In this document: positions 36,680 through 45,916 of the stretch, in pieces
Position numbering within the stretch: the stretch's first letter is position 1
How the letters are laid out: each line of letters begins with the position of its first letter
Assembly (NCBI RefSeq): GCF_004331385.1
Contig: NZ_SJON01000004.1
Coordinates: 124,001 to 188,000 of the forward strand
Length of the DNA stretch: 64,000 bases
Source of the DNA: Enterobacter quasihormaechei
Lineage (GTDB): Bacteria; Pseudomonadota; Gammaproteobacteria; Enterobacterales; Enterobacteriaceae
Direction: 5' to 3'
Position numbers and translations under genes: made by a program
The notes under the pieces: model-generated
The model's database searches: none
The model's input: the letters and a program-made list of their open reading frames with translations, nothing else
Told to the model about the DNA's origin: nothing

Positions 36680-38002
36680 ATGTCACATAACGCCCGACCT
36701 CTGAATCGACAGGACTACAAAACCCTCACGCTCGCTGCCTTAGGCGGCGCGCTGGAGTTTTACGACTTCATCATCTTCGTCTTCTTCGCCGCCGTCGTGG
36801 GTGCGCTGTTCTTCCCGGCGGATATTCCGGAATGGCTGCGCCAGGTGCAAACCTTCGGCATTTTCGCTGCCGGGTATCTGGCGCGTCCGCTGGGCGGCAT
36901 CGTCATGGCGCACTTTGGCGATCTGGTCGGGCGCAAGAAGATGTTTACCCTCAGTATCCTGCTGATGGCCGTGCCGACGCTGGCCATTGGCCTCTTGCCG
37001 ACCCATGCGTCGATGGGCATTATTGCTCCGTTGTTGCTGCTGCTGATGCGCGTGCTCCAGGGCGCGGCCATTGGTGGAGAAGTGCCGGGCGCGTGGGTGT
37101 TTGTCGCCGAGCACGTCCCGGCGCGCCGCATCGGCATTGCGTGCGGAACGCTGACGGCCGGGCTAACGGTTGGCATTCTGCTTGGCTCCGTGGTGGCAAC
37201 CCTTATCAATACCAGCATGACGCAGCAGGCCGTTTACGACTGGGGCTGGCGTATTCCTTTCCTGCTGGGGGGAGCGTTCGGGCTGGTGGCGATGTACCTG
37301 CGTCGCTGGTTGCAGGAGACGCCAATATTTCTGGAAATGCAGCAGCGGAAGACGCTGGCACAAGAACTGCCGGTGAAAGCGGTGGTGGTGCGGCATAAAA
37401 AAGCGGTGGTGGTGTCGATGCTGCTCACCTGGCTGCTGTCTGCGGGTATCGTGGTGGTCATTTTGATGTCGCCGGTCTGGCTGCAAAAGCAGTACGGTTT
37501 TGCGCCTGCGGTAACGTTGCAGGCGAACAGCATCGCGACGATTATGCTCTGCTTTGGCTGTCTGGCCGCCGGGCTGGCGGCGGATCGTTTTGGCGCCAGC
37601 GTGACCTTTATCGTCGGGAGCCTGCTGCTGGCCGCGTCGAGCTGGGCTTTTTATCATCTGGCGGGCACCCATCCTGAACAGCTGTTCCTGCTGTACGGCA
37701 TCGTTGGGCTGTGCGTGGGGGTCGTTGGCGCCGTACCGTACGTGATGGTCCGCGCCTTCCCGCCGGAGGTACGCTTCACCGGGATCTCGTTCTCTTATAA
37801 CGTCTCGTATGCCATTTTCGGTGGGCTAACGCCAATAGTGGTTACGGTGTTGATGGGCGTGTCGCCGCTCGCACCAGCGTGGTACGTGCTGGCGTTATCG
37901 CTGATGGGGCTGGTATTGGGGATATGGCTTCGTCAGTCTGGGGGGTATCGTGCCCGCGATGCGGGCACGACAGAGGGATCAGTGTTTTTCACCAATCGGT
38001 AA
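36680..38002 (+). CDS. MFS transporter, metabolite:H+ symporter type
   Basis: This 440-residue major-facilitator protein is absent from this place in E. coli K-12. About 12 hydrophobic helices are visible. The MHS-subfamily signatures include GGALEFYDFIIF (helix 1) and the loop RPLGGIVMAHFGDLVGRKKM (about 70-90), as in ProP, ShiA and YhjE; these usually co-transport a small acid, betaine or sugar acid with protons. Substrate unknown. After the last helix the frame runs through a perfect 10-bp inverted repeat (37948-37970) and overlaps the convergent satP gene by 24 bases, giving a tail (RARDAGTTEGSVFFTNR) that may be non-functional. No good ribosome site marks the start, so its 5' end is uncertain. 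Confidence 0.85.
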   Translation: MSHNARPLNRQDYKTLTLAALGGALEFYDFIIFVFFAAVVGALFFPADIPEWLRQVQTFGIFAAGYLARPLGGIVMAHFGDLVGRKKMFTLSILLMAVPTLAIGLLPTHASMGIIAPLLLLLMRVLQGAAIGGEVPGAWVFVAEHVPARRIGIACGTLTAGLTVGILLGSVVATLINTSMTQQAVYDWGWRIPFLLGGAFGLVAMYLRRWLQETPIFLEMQQRKTLAQELPVKAVVVRHKKAVVVSMLLTWLLSAGIVVVILMSPVWLQKQYGFAPAVTLQANSIATIMLCFGCLAAGLAADRFGASVTFIVGSLLLAASSWAFYHLAGTHPEQLFLLYGIVGLCVGVVGAVPYVMVRAFPPEVRFTGISFSYNVSYAIFGGLTPIVVTVLMGVSPLAPAWYVLALSLMGLVLGIWLRQSGGYRARDAGTTEGSVFFTNR

Positions 38003-38545
38003 TACGGTGCGGCCGAACTGCTCGTTCAGCACTTCACCCATTGCCAGGTAGATCGCGCTTGCGCCGCATACCAGACCAACCCAGCCGGCAACGTGAACGA
38101 TGCCTTCGTTATCCGCCAGGTGCCCCATTGCCAGCAGGGCGAACAGCACGGTCAGACTCAGGAAGACGAATTGCAGTGCGCGGTTCGCCTTCAGGGTGCC
38201 GAAGAACATGAACAGAGTGAAGACGCCCCACAGTCCCAGGTATACGCCCAGGAAGTGGGCGTTTGCCGCATCCGCCAGGCCCATTTTAGGCATCAGCAGA
38301 ATCGCGACCAGCGTCAGCCAGAACGAACCGTAAGAGGTAAAGGCGGTTAAGCCGAAGGTATTGCCTTTCTTATATTCCAGCAGGCCCGCGAAGATTTGCG
38401 CGATACCGCCGTAAAAAATGCCCATCGCCAGGATTACGCCGTCCATCGGGAACATCCCGATATTGTGCAGGTTCAGCAGAATGGTGGTCATGCCAAAACC
38501 CATCAGGCCCAGCGGAGCCGGATTAGCCAACTTAGTGTTGCCCAT
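37979..38545 (-). CDS. satP: Succinate-acetate/proton symporter SatP
   Basis: SatP takes up acetate and succinate with protons. The 188-residue protein belongs to the AceTr (GPR1/FUN34/YaaH) family: N-terminal NPAPLGLMGFGMTTI signature, six predicted membrane helices, and the central FAGLLEYKKGNTFGLTAFTSYGSFW block. The sequence is almost identical to E. coli YaaH. Its promoter would lie in the 296 bases shared with dnaK. The 3' end overlaps the convergent MFS gene. Confidence 0.95.
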   Translation of the reverse strand: MGNTKLANPAPLGLMGFGMTTILLNLHNIGMFPMDGVILAMGIFYGGIAQIFAGLLEYKKGNTFGLTAFTSYGSFWLTLVAILLMPKMGLADAANAHFLGVYLGLWGVFTLFMFFGTLKANRALQFVFLSLTVLFALLAMGHLADNEGIVHVAGWVGLVCGASAIYLAMGEVLNEQFGRTVLPIGEKH

Positions 38546-38687
38546 AAGTCCTCAAAAAAATCATCATTAAAATGGTGAAATGGTTAAACCCGCGTCAGTT
38601 CTACCTGACAGGGCGCGGCATCATAATGGGCGGCATCGGCGCCGTCTATGATCTCATCAGGGTGAAATTAAAAATTTTTTTATGTCT

Positions 38688-38717
38688 CCCCCTTGATGGA
38701 TGACGTTGCGACCCCAT
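38688..38717 (+). promoter_or_regulatory. dnaK heat-shock promoter P1 (sigma-32)
   Basis: CCCCCTTGAT (38688-38697) and CCCCAT (38712-38717), separated by 14 bases, match the sigma-32 consensus (CTTGAA / CCCCAT-TA) and the E. coli dnaKp1 sequence. Confidence 0.88.
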
Positions 38718-38765
38718 CTTGTAAGCAACCGCAGTGTGTGGACCTGAAAAAAATCAAATCTGGGC

Positions 38766-38794
38766 AGTTGAAAAAGCACGTTCTGCCCTTATTA
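38766..38794 (+). promoter_or_regulatory. dnaK promoter P2 (sigma-32-like)
   Basis: AGTTGAAA (38766-38773) and CCCTTATTA (38786-38794) correspond in position to the second heat-shock promoter of E. coli dnaK. The -10 is a weaker match. Confidence 0.6.
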
Positions 38795-38841
38795 CAGGTA
38801 CACAACCACATGTTGACTGAATTTTTAGTGGAGACGTTTAG

Positions 38842-40755
38842 ATGGGTAAAATTATTGGTATCGACCTGGGTACTACCAACTCTTGTGTAGCGATTATGGA
38901 TGGCACTACTGCACGCGTGCTGGAGAACGCCGAGGGCGATCGCACCACGCCTTCTATCATTGCTTATACCCAGGATGGTGAAACTCTGGTTGGTCAGCCG
39001 GCTAAACGTCAGGCAGTGACAAACCCGCAAAACACCCTGTTTGCGATCAAACGCCTGATTGGCCGCCGCTTCCAGGACGAAGAAGTTCAGCGTGACGTTT
39101 CCATCATGCCTTACAAAATCATCGCAGCCGATAACGGCGATGCATGGCTTGATGTGAAAGGCACCAAAACTGCACCTCCGCAGATCTCTGCTGAAGTGCT
39201 GAAGAAAATGAAGAAAACCGCAGAAGATTACCTGGGCGAACCGGTAACTGAAGCTGTTATCACCGTACCTGCTTACTTCAACGATGCTCAGCGTCAGGCA
39301 ACCAAAGATGCTGGCCGTATCGCAGGTCTGGAAGTAAAACGTATCATCAACGAACCAACCGCAGCGGCGCTGGCTTACGGTCTGGATAAAGAAGTCGGCA
39401 ACCGTACTATCGCGGTGTACGACCTGGGTGGTGGTACTTTCGATATCTCTATTATCGAAATCGACGACGTTGACGGCGAAAAAACCTTCGAAGTTCTGGC
39501 AACCAACGGTGATACCCACCTGGGTGGTGAAGACTTCGATACCCGTCTGATCAACTACCTCGTTGACGAGTTCAAGAAAGATCAGGGCATTGACCTGCGT
39601 AACGACCCGCTGGCGATGCAGCGCCTGAAAGAAGCCGCTGAGAAAGCGAAGATCGAACTGTCTTCCGCTCAGCAGACCGACGTGAACCTGCCGTACATCA
39701 CCGCAGACGCGACCGGTCCTAAACACATGAACATCAAAGTGACCCGTGCGAAACTGGAAAGCCTGGTAGAAGACCTGGTGAACCGTTCTATCGAGCCACT
39801 GAAAGTTGCATTGCAGGACGCTGGCCTGTCCGTGTCTGACATTCAGGACGTTATCCTGGTAGGTGGTCAGACCCGTATGCCAATGGTTCAGAAGAAAGTG
39901 GCTGAATTCTTTGGTAAAGAGCCACGTAAAGACGTGAACCCGGACGAAGCAGTAGCTATCGGTGCTGCGGTTCAGGGTGGTGTATTGACCGGTGAAGTGA
40001 AAGACGTACTGCTGCTGGACGTTACCCCGCTGTCTCTGGGTATCGAAACCATGGGTGGCGTGATGACTCCGCTCATCAACAAAAACACCACTATCCCGAC
40101 GAAACACAGCCAGGTGTTCTCTACCGCTGAAGACAACCAGTCTGCGGTAACCATCCATGTGATTCAGGGTGAGCGTAAGCGTGCGGCAGATAACAAATCT
40201 CTGGGTCAGTTCAACCTGGACGGTATCAGCCCGGCACCACGCGGTATGCCACAGATCGAAGTCACCTTCGACATCGATGCTGACGGTATCCTGCACGTGT
40301 CTGCGAAAGACAAAAACAGCGGTAAAGAGCAGAAGATCACCATCAAGGCATCTTCTGGCCTGAACGAAGCGGAAATCGAAAAAATGGTTCGTGATGCCGA
40401 AGCTAACGCGGAATCCGACCGTAAGTTCGAAGAGCTGGTTCAGACCCGTAACCAGGGTGACCATCTGCTGCACAGCACCCGTAAGCAGGTTGAAGAAGCG
40501 GGCGATAAACTGCCAGCGGAAGACAAAACTGCGATCGAAACTGCACTGAGCGCGCTGGAAACGTCTCTGAAAGGCGAAGACAAAGCGGACATTGAAGCGA
40601 AGATGCAGGAGCTGGCACAGGTTTCTCAGAAACTGATGGAAATCGCTCAGCAGCAGCACGCACAGCAGCAGGCGGGCGCTGATGCTTCGGCGAACAACGC
40701 GAAAGACGACGACGTTGTCGACGCTGAGTTCGAAGAAGTGAAAGATAAAAAATAA
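38842..40755 (+). CDS. dnaK: Molecular chaperone DnaK (Hsp70)
   Basis: DnaK binds exposed hydrophobic peptide segments in an ATP-controlled cycle with DnaJ and GrpE. The 637-residue protein has the actin-like ATPase ([10 protein letters not shown] at 5-14, [23 protein letters not shown]), the linker [15 protein letters not shown], the beta-sandwich peptide site and a helical lid. It ends [13 protein letters not shown], the C-terminal motif of Enterobacteriaceae. GTGGAGACG precedes the ATG. Two sigma-32 promoters lie upstream. dnaJ follows after 87 bases that include a long hairpin. Confidence 0.99.
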   Translation: MGKIIGIDLGTTNSCVAIMDGTTARVLENAEGDRTTPSIIAYTQDGETLVGQPAKRQAVTNPQNTLFAIKRLIGRRFQDEEVQRDVSIMPYKIIAADNGDAWLDVKGTKTAPPQISAEVLKKMKKTAEDYLGEPVTEAVITVPAYFNDAQRQATKDAGRIAGLEVKRIINEPTAAALAYGLDKEVGNRTIAVYDLGGGTFDISIIEIDDVDGEKTFEVLATNGDTHLGGEDFDTRLINYLVDEFKKDQGIDLRNDPLAMQRLKEAAEKAKIELSSAQQTDVNLPYITADATGPKHMNIKVTRAKLESLVEDLVNRSIEPLKVALQDAGLSVSDIQDVILVGGQTRMPMVQKKVAEFFGKEPRKDVNPDEAVAIGAAVQGGVLTGEVKDVLLLDVTPLSLGIETMGGVMTPLINKNTTIPTKHSQVFSTAEDNQSAVTIHVIQGERKRAADNKSLGQFNLDGISPAPRGMPQIEVTFDIDADGILHVSAKDKNSGKEQKITIKASSGLNEAEIEKMVRDAEANAESDRKFEELVQTRNQGDHLLHSTRKQVEEAGDKLPAEDKTAIETALSALETSLKGEDKADIEAKMQELAQVSQKLMEIAQQQHAQQQAGADASANNAKDDDVVDAEFEEVKDKK

Positions 40756-40781
40756 TCGCCCTGATGCAGGGTAATTAATCG

Positions 40782-40814
40782 GCACGGGCGTAGGAGAATT
40801 CTCCACGCCCGTGC
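40782..40814 (+). other. Intercistronic hairpin between dnaK and dnaJ
   Basis: GCACGGGCGT (40782-40791) pairs with ACGCCCGTGC (40805-40814); the enclosed GGAGAATTCTCC also pairs, giving about 14 base pairs with one bulge and an AATT loop. There is no T run, so it is more likely an RNA-stability or partial-attenuation element than a full terminator. Confidence 0.7.
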
Positions 40815-40842
40815 TCGCATGTTAAGGGGCTTAAAAAAACCA

Positions 40843-41988
40843 ATGGCAAAGCAAGACTATTACGAGATTTTAGGCGTTCCGAAAACTGCGGAAGAGCGTG
40901 AAATCAAAAAGGCGTATAAGCGCCTGGCCATGAAATATCATCCGGACCGCAATCAGGGTGATAAAGAGGCTGAAGCCAAATTTAAAGAGATTAAAGAAGC
41001 CTACGAAGTCCTGACCGACGCGCAAAAACGCGCGGCTTATGACCAGTATGGTCATGCGGCCTTTGAACAGGGCGGCATGGGCGGCGGTGGATTTGGTGGC
41101 GGCGGCTTCGGCGGCGGCGCTGATTTCAGCGATATCTTTGGTGATGTATTCGGCGATATCTTCGGCGGCGGTCGTGGTCGCCAGCGCGCGGCGCGCGGCG
41201 CAGACCTGCGCTACAACATGGAGCTGACGCTGGAGGAAGCGGTTCGCGGCGTCACCAAAGAGATCCGTATTCCGACGCTGGAAGAGTGTGACGTTTGCCA
41301 CGGCAGCGGCGCGAAAGCGGGGACTCAGCCACAGACCTGTCCAACCTGTCACGGTTCCGGTCAGGTGCAGATGCGCCAGGGCTTCTTCGCGGTGCAGCAG
41401 GCGTGTCCGCACTGTCACGGTCGCGGTACGCTGATCAAAGATCCGTGCAACAAGTGTCACGGCCACGGTCGCGTTGAGAAAACCAAAACCCTGTCCGTTA
41501 AGATCCCGGCAGGCGTCGATACGGGCGACCGTATCCGTCTGGCAGGCGAAGGCGAAGCGGGCGAGCACGGCGCACCGGCAGGCGATCTGTACGTTCAGGT
41601 TCAGGTGAAGCAGCACGCCATTTTCGAGCGTGAAGGCAACAACCTGTACTGCGAAGTGCCGATCAACTTCGCGATGGCGGCGCTGGGCGGTGAAATCGAA
41701 GTGCCGACGCTGGACGGTCGCGTGAACCTGAAGGTGCCGGGCGAAACGCAGACCGGCAAGCTGTTCCGTATGCGCGGCAAAGGCGTTAAATCCGTTCGCG
41801 GTGGCGCGCAGGGCGACCTGCTATGCCGCGTGGTAGTCGAAACGCCAGTTGGCCTGAACGACAAGCAGAAACAGCTGCTGAAAGAGCTTCAGGAAAGTTT
41901 TGGCGGCCCGACGGGTGAGAAAAACAGCCCGCGCTCCAAAAGCTTCTTCGATGGCGTCAAAAAATTCTTCGATGATTTAACCCGCTAA
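40843..41988 (+). CDS. dnaJ: Chaperone protein DnaJ (Hsp40)
   Basis: DnaJ delivers substrates to DnaK and stimulates its ATPase. The 381-residue protein has the J domain with HPD (33-35), a Gly/Phe-rich region (about 74-110) and four CxxCxGxG zinc motifs ([32 protein letters not shown]). C-terminal substrate-binding domains follow, ending FFDDLTR. The Gly/Phe region holds an extra five-residue repeat (GGGGF) relative to E. coli, explaining 381 against 376. I chose the ATG at 40843 since the family starts [12 protein letters not shown]; an upstream in-frame ATG at 40819 is less likely. Confidence 0.98.
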   Translation: MAKQDYYEILGVPKTAEEREIKKAYKRLAMKYHPDRNQGDKEAEAKFKEIKEAYEVLTDAQKRAAYDQYGHAAFEQGGMGGGGFGGGGFGGGADFSDIFGDVFGDIFGGGRGRQRAARGADLRYNMELTLEEAVRGVTKEIRIPTLEECDVCHGSGAKAGTQPQTCPTCHGSGQVQMRQGFFAVQQACPHCHGRGTLIKDPCNKCHGHGRVEKTKTLSVKIPAGVDTGDRIRLAGEGEAGEHGAPAGDLYVQVQVKQHAIFEREGNNLYCEVPINFAMAALGGEIEVPTLDGRVNLKVPGETQTGKLFRMRGKGVKSVRGGAQGDLLCRVVVETPVGLNDKQKQLLKELQESFGGPTGEKNSPRSKSFFDGVKKFFDDLTR

Positions 41989-42012
41989 CCCGTCAGCTGG
42001 TTACTATCCTTT

Positions 42013-42040
42013 AAAGCCCGGAAGCGATTCCGGGCTTTTT
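42013..42040 (+). terminator. Terminator of the dnaKJ operon
   Basis: AAAGCCCGGAA (42013-42023) pairs with TTCCGGGCTTT (42028-42038) around GCGA, then continues in T residues. Confidence 0.92.
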
Positions 42041-42160
42041 CTTTACAGCGTTATTGCTCGGTTAAACTGAATCCATACCCAATATTAATCTGTTTTTACC
42101 GATCTGTTTGCGCTGATATTATGGTTTTACCGAGGTATTGTTGTAAAAGAGAGAATTAAC

Positions 42161-43336
42161 GTGAAATTACTACACCGTTTCTTTAGCAGTGAGGCATCCG
42201 GAGGCGTCATCCTGATTATTGCAGCTGCGGCCGCCATGCTGCTCGCCAATATGGGTATGACGCGCGATCTCTATCACGCATTTCTGGAAATGCCCGTCGA
42301 GCTGAAGGTCGGGGCGCTGGAAATCAACAAAAACATGCTGCTGTGGATCAACGATGCGCTGATGGCGGTATTTTTCCTGCTGGTGGGCCTGGAGGTCAAA
42401 CGTGAGCTGGTGAGGGGCTCGCTTGCCAGCCGTCAGCGCGCGGCGTTCCCTGCGATCGCGGCGGTTGGCGGGATGATCGTGCCGGCGCTGCTCTTCCTCG
42501 CGTTCACGTGGCAGGATCCGGTTGCGCGCGACGGCTGGGCGATCCCGGCCGCAACGGATATCGCGTTTGCGCTCGGGGTATTAGCCTTGCTCGGTAGCCG
42601 CGTCCCGGTAGCACTGAAAATTTTCCTGATGGCGCTGGCGATTATCGATGACCTGGGCGCTATCGTGATTATCGCGCTGTTCTACACCAGCGATCTGTCC
42701 GTTCTGTCGCTGAGCGTGGCGGCCGTGGCTATCGCGGTGCTGGCGTTGCTGAACGTCTTCAACGTCCGACGCACGGGCATTTATATCCTGGTGGGAATGG
42801 TGCTGTGGACGGCGGTGCTGAAATCCGGCGTGCACGCCACGCTGGCGGGCGTCATCGTTGGTTTCTTCATCCCACTGAAGGAGCAGGACGGCAAATCGCC
42901 TGCCAGACAGTTAGAGCACGTGCTTCACCCGTGGGTAGGCTTTATGATCCTGCCGCTGTTTGCGTTTGCCAACGCGGGCGTTTCCCTGGCAGGGGTGACT
43001 TTGGACGGCCTCACCTCCGTGCTGCCGCTGGGTATTATCGCCGGTCTGTTTATCGGTAAGCCGCTGGGCATCAGCCTGTTCTGCTGGCTGGCGCTGAAGC
43101 TTAAGCTGGCGTCATTGCCAAACGGGACCACCTTTAGTCAGATTATGGCCGTCGGGGTGCTGTGCGGTATTGGATTCACCATGTCGATCTTCATCTCGAC
43201 GCTGGCGTTTGGCGCAAGCGCGCCTGAGCTTATCGTCTGGGCAAAACTCGGCATTCTTATCGGGTCGCTGCTGGCCGCGGTTATCGGCTATACCTTGTTG
43301 AAGGTGAAGTTGTCCGGACAGGCTGTCCAGGCATAA
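42161..43336 (+). CDS. nhaA: Na+/H+ antiporter NhaA
   Basis: NhaA expels sodium or lithium in exchange for protons and maintains pH under alkaline or salt stress. The 391-residue inner-membrane protein has 12 helices, the ion-binding Asp pair in [11 protein letters not shown] (about D163/D164), the [14 protein letters not shown] crossing helix and the pH-sensing region with His in [10 protein letters not shown]. It starts with GTG at 42161, as in E. coli. nhaR, its activator, follows 55 bases later on the same strand. Confidence 0.97.
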   Translation: MKLLHRFFSSEASGGVILIIAAAAAMLLANMGMTRDLYHAFLEMPVELKVGALEINKNMLLWINDALMAVFFLLVGLEVKRELVRGSLASRQRAAFPAIAAVGGMIVPALLFLAFTWQDPVARDGWAIPAATDIAFALGVLALLGSRVPVALKIFLMALAIIDDLGAIVIIALFYTSDLSVLSLSVAAVAIAVLALLNVFNVRRTGIYILVGMVLWTAVLKSGVHATLAGVIVGFFIPLKEQDGKSPARQLEHVLHPWVGFMILPLFAFANAGVSLAGVTLDGLTSVLPLGIIAGLFIGKPLGISLFCWLALKLKLASLPNGTTFSQIMAVGVLCGIGFTMSIFISTLAFGASAPELIVWAKLGILIGSLLAAVIGYTLLKVKLSGQAVQA

Positions 43337-43391
43337 CGGGAAACCGGGAGGAGGGAAGCCTTCTCCCGATAAACTATCAGGGAGTGAAAAC

Positions 43392-44294
43392 GTGATGTCT
43401 CATTTGAACTACAACCATCTCTATTACTTCTGGCATGTCTACAAGCAGGGCTCGGTCGTGGGAGCCGCAGAGGCGCTCTACCTGACGCCACAGACCATTA
43501 CCGGGCAAATCAAAGCCCTGGAAGAGCGCTTGCAGGGCAAGCTTTTTAAGCGGAAAGGGCGTGGTATTGAGCCGAGCGAGCTGGGTGAACTGGTGTTCCG
43601 TTACGCGGACAAGATGTTCACCCTGAGCCAGGAGATGCTGGATATCGTTAACTATCGCAAAGAGTCTAACCTGCTCTTTGACGTGGGCGTGGCGGATGCG
43701 CTATCCAAACGGCTGGTAAGCGGCGTGCTGGATGCGGCGGTGGTGGAAGATGAACAGATTCATTTACGCTGCTTTGAGTCCACCCACGAGATGCTGCTGG
43801 AACAGCTGAGCCAGCATAAGCTGGATATGATTATCTCGGATTGCCCCATCGACTCCACCCAGCAGGAAGGCTTGTTCTCGGTGAAAATTGGCGAGTGCGG
43901 CGTCAGCTTCTGGTGCATCAATCCGCCACCGGAAAAACCGTTTCCGGCCTGCCTGGAAGAGCGCCGTTTGCTGGTGCCGGGAAGACGGTCAATGCTCGGA
44001 CGTAAGCTGCTGAACTGGTTTAACTCCCAGGGGTTGAACGTGGAAATCCTCGGTGAGTTTGACGATGCCGCGCTGATGAAAGCCTTTGGCGAGGCGCACA
44101 ACGCGATCTTCGTTGCCCCGACGCTGTACGCGCACGATCTCTATTCAGACGACAAGATTACGGAGATTGGCAGGGTGGAAAACGTGATGGAAGAGTATCA
44201 CGCCATATTCGCCGAAAGGATGATTCAGCACCCCGCGGTGCAGCGTATCTGCAACCGGGACTACTCGGCGCTGTTTACGCCACCGGCAATCTGA
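43392..44294 (+). CDS. nhaR: LysR-family transcriptional activator NhaR
   Basis: NhaR activates nhaA (and in E. coli osmC and the pga biofilm operon) in response to sodium. The 300-residue protein has a LysR winged helix (about 8-65, [28 protein letters not shown]) and an effector domain matching E. coli NhaR nearly throughout. Start is GTG at 43392, directly followed by ATG at 43395; GGGAG at 43380-43384 suits the first. It is convergent with rpsT across a shared terminator. Confidence 0.96.
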   Translation: MMSHLNYNHLYYFWHVYKQGSVVGAAEALYLTPQTITGQIKALEERLQGKLFKRKGRGIEPSELGELVFRYADKMFTLSQEMLDIVNYRKESNLLFDVGVADALSKRLVSGVLDAAVVEDEQIHLRCFESTHEMLLEQLSQHKLDMIISDCPIDSTQQEGLFSVKIGECGVSFWCINPPPEKPFPACLEERRLLVPGRRSMLGRKLLNWFNSQGLNVEILGEFDDAALMKAFGEAHNAIFVAPTLYAHDLYSDDKITEIGRVENVMEEYHAIFAERMIQHPAVQRICNRDYSALFTPPAI

Positions 44295-44301
44295 AGACAT
44301 A

Positions 44302-44327
44302 AAAAAACCCGCGTTAAGCGGGTTCTT
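44302..44327. terminator. Bidirectional terminator, nhaR/rpsT
   Basis: AACCCGC (44306-44312) pairs with GCGGGTT (44318-44324) around GTTAA. On the minus strand the stem is followed by a run of T, which makes it the rpsT terminator; on the plus strand it ends nhaR less strongly. Confidence 0.88.
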
Positions 44328-44352
44328 TCAAACAAGCAACAACAAGTGGCGA

Positions 44353-44637
<285 letters not shown>

Positions 44638-44718
44638 CTATGTGGACAATTCAAAGGCCGAGGAATATGCCCTCTATACCTTCTTTTGTCAATGGATTTG
44701 TGCAAATAAGCGCCGTTA

Positions 44719-44937
44719 ATGTGGCGACGCTACGTTACGTAGTGATGGCGCAGGATTCTACCAGCTTGTCGTCCGTGAATACAGCTTTTCGGCGTAAAAA
44801 ACGCTGTTCGCGGGCAGATTTTTTTGCTGTGAAAGGTCAGCGTGATGAAATCATACGGCTTTCTGTTTCGCGTGAACAATCGCCGGTTAACCTTAACCGC
44901 TGTACAAGGTATACTTTGGCGATTTTCACTGTTTTGA
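44719..44937 (+). pseudogene. yaaY: Decayed yaaY-like ORF upstream of ribF
   Basis: DNA here aligns with the E. coli ORF yaaY as I remember it, but an extra base after codon 5 shifts the frame and a TAA interrupts the shifted frame after SFSA. The last part remains open as a separate 30-codon frame (44845-44937) ending NRRLTLTAVQGIL.RFSLF. The stretch 44617-44944 also holds the rpsT promoters (minus) and the ribF promoter. Loss of the frame with retention of sequence suggests yaaY was never a real gene. Confidence 0.5.
44887..44915 (+). promoter_or_regulatory. Probable ribF promoter
   Basis: TTAACC (44887-44892), a 17-base spacer and TATACT (44910-44915) lie 29 bases before the ribF ATG. The -10 is good, the -35 moderate. 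No FMN riboswitch-like structure is visible. Confidence 0.55.
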
Positions 44938-44944
44938 GCCAGTC

Positions 44945-45871
44945 ATGAAGCTGATACGCGGCATACATAATCTCAGTCAAGCCCCGCGCGGGTGCGTGCT
45001 GACCATTGGTAATTTCGACGGCGTGCATCGTGGGCATCAGGCGCTGTTGCAGGGATTGCGTAAAGAAGGCGAGGCGCGAGGCCTGCCCGTCGTGGTGATG
45101 ATTTTCGAGCCTCAGCCGCTGGAGCTGTTTGCGGGCGAGAAATCCCCCGCACGGCTGACCCGCCTGCGCGAGAAGTTACGCTATCTGGCGGAGTCCGGCG
45201 TGGACTACGTCCTGTGCGTACGTTTCGACCGTCGCTTTGCCGCGCTGACCGCACAAAACTTTGTCAGCGATCTGCTGGTCAGGCAGCTTGGCGTGCAGTT
45301 CCTCGCGGTAGGGGATGATTTCCGCTTTGGCGCTGGTCGTCAGGGCGATTTCTTGTTATTACAGAAGGCTGGTCTGGAGTACGGGTTTGACGTCACCAGT
45401 ACGATGACCTTCTGCGAGGGCGGCGTACGCGTCAGCAGCACGGCGGTACGCCAGGCGCTGGCGAACGATGATCTGGACACGGCAGAAACGCTGCTGGGCC
45501 ACCCGTTCACGATTTCAGGTCGCGTGGTCCATGGCGATGCGCTGGGCCGCACGATAGGTTTCCCGACGGCGAACATACCGCTGCGTCGTCAGGTCTCCCC
45601 GGTTAAAGGGGTATATGCGGTGGAAGTGGCAGGACTGGGCGAGAAGCCTTTCTACGGCGTCGCCAACATTGGCACGCGTCCAACGGTTGCCGGTGTGCGT
45701 CAACAGTTAGAAGTACACCTGCTGGACGTTGTAATGGACCTCTACGGTCGCCATATAGATGTGATACTGCGTAAAAAAATACGCAATGAACAGCGATTCG
45801 CTTCGCTGGACGAGCTTAAGGCGCAAATCGCGCGAGATGAATTGACGGCCCGCGAGTTTTTTGGGCTTTAG
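44945..45871 (+). CDS. ribF: Bifunctional riboflavin kinase / FAD synthetase
   Basis: RibF phosphorylates riboflavin to FMN and then adenylylates FMN to FAD. The 308-residue protein has the N-terminal nucleotidyltransferase domain (TIGNFDGVHRGHQALL at about 20-35, VGDDFRFGAGRQGD near 120, and ISSTAVRQAL). The C-terminal riboflavin kinase domain has GRTIGFPTANIPL and GVANIGTRPTV. It ends EFFGL, five residues shorter than the E. coli form as I remember it. It heads ribF-ileS-lspA-fkpB-ispH. Confidence 0.97.
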   Translation: MKLIRGIHNLSQAPRGCVLTIGNFDGVHRGHQALLQGLRKEGEARGLPVVVMIFEPQPLELFAGEKSPARLTRLREKLRYLAESGVDYVLCVRFDRRFAALTAQNFVSDLLVRQLGVQFLAVGDDFRFGAGRQGDFLLLQKAGLEYGFDVTSTMTFCEGGVRVSSTAVRQALANDDLDTAETLLGHPFTISGRVVHGDALGRTIGFPTANIPLRRQVSPVKGVYAVEVAGLGEKPFYGVANIGTRPTVAGVRQQLEVHLLDVVMDLYGRHIDVILRKKIRNEQRFASLDELKAQIARDELTAREFFGL

Positions 45872-45916
45872 AACCGGCTTAACTGCCTACGTGATAAATA
45901 CGGAACCGAGAATCTG

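Noticed and set aside
38680..40806. 708-codon minus-strand frame opposite dnaK
   Set aside because: Long antisense frames opposite dnaK are a known codon-usage artefact. The product shows no recognisable motif and dnaK is certain.
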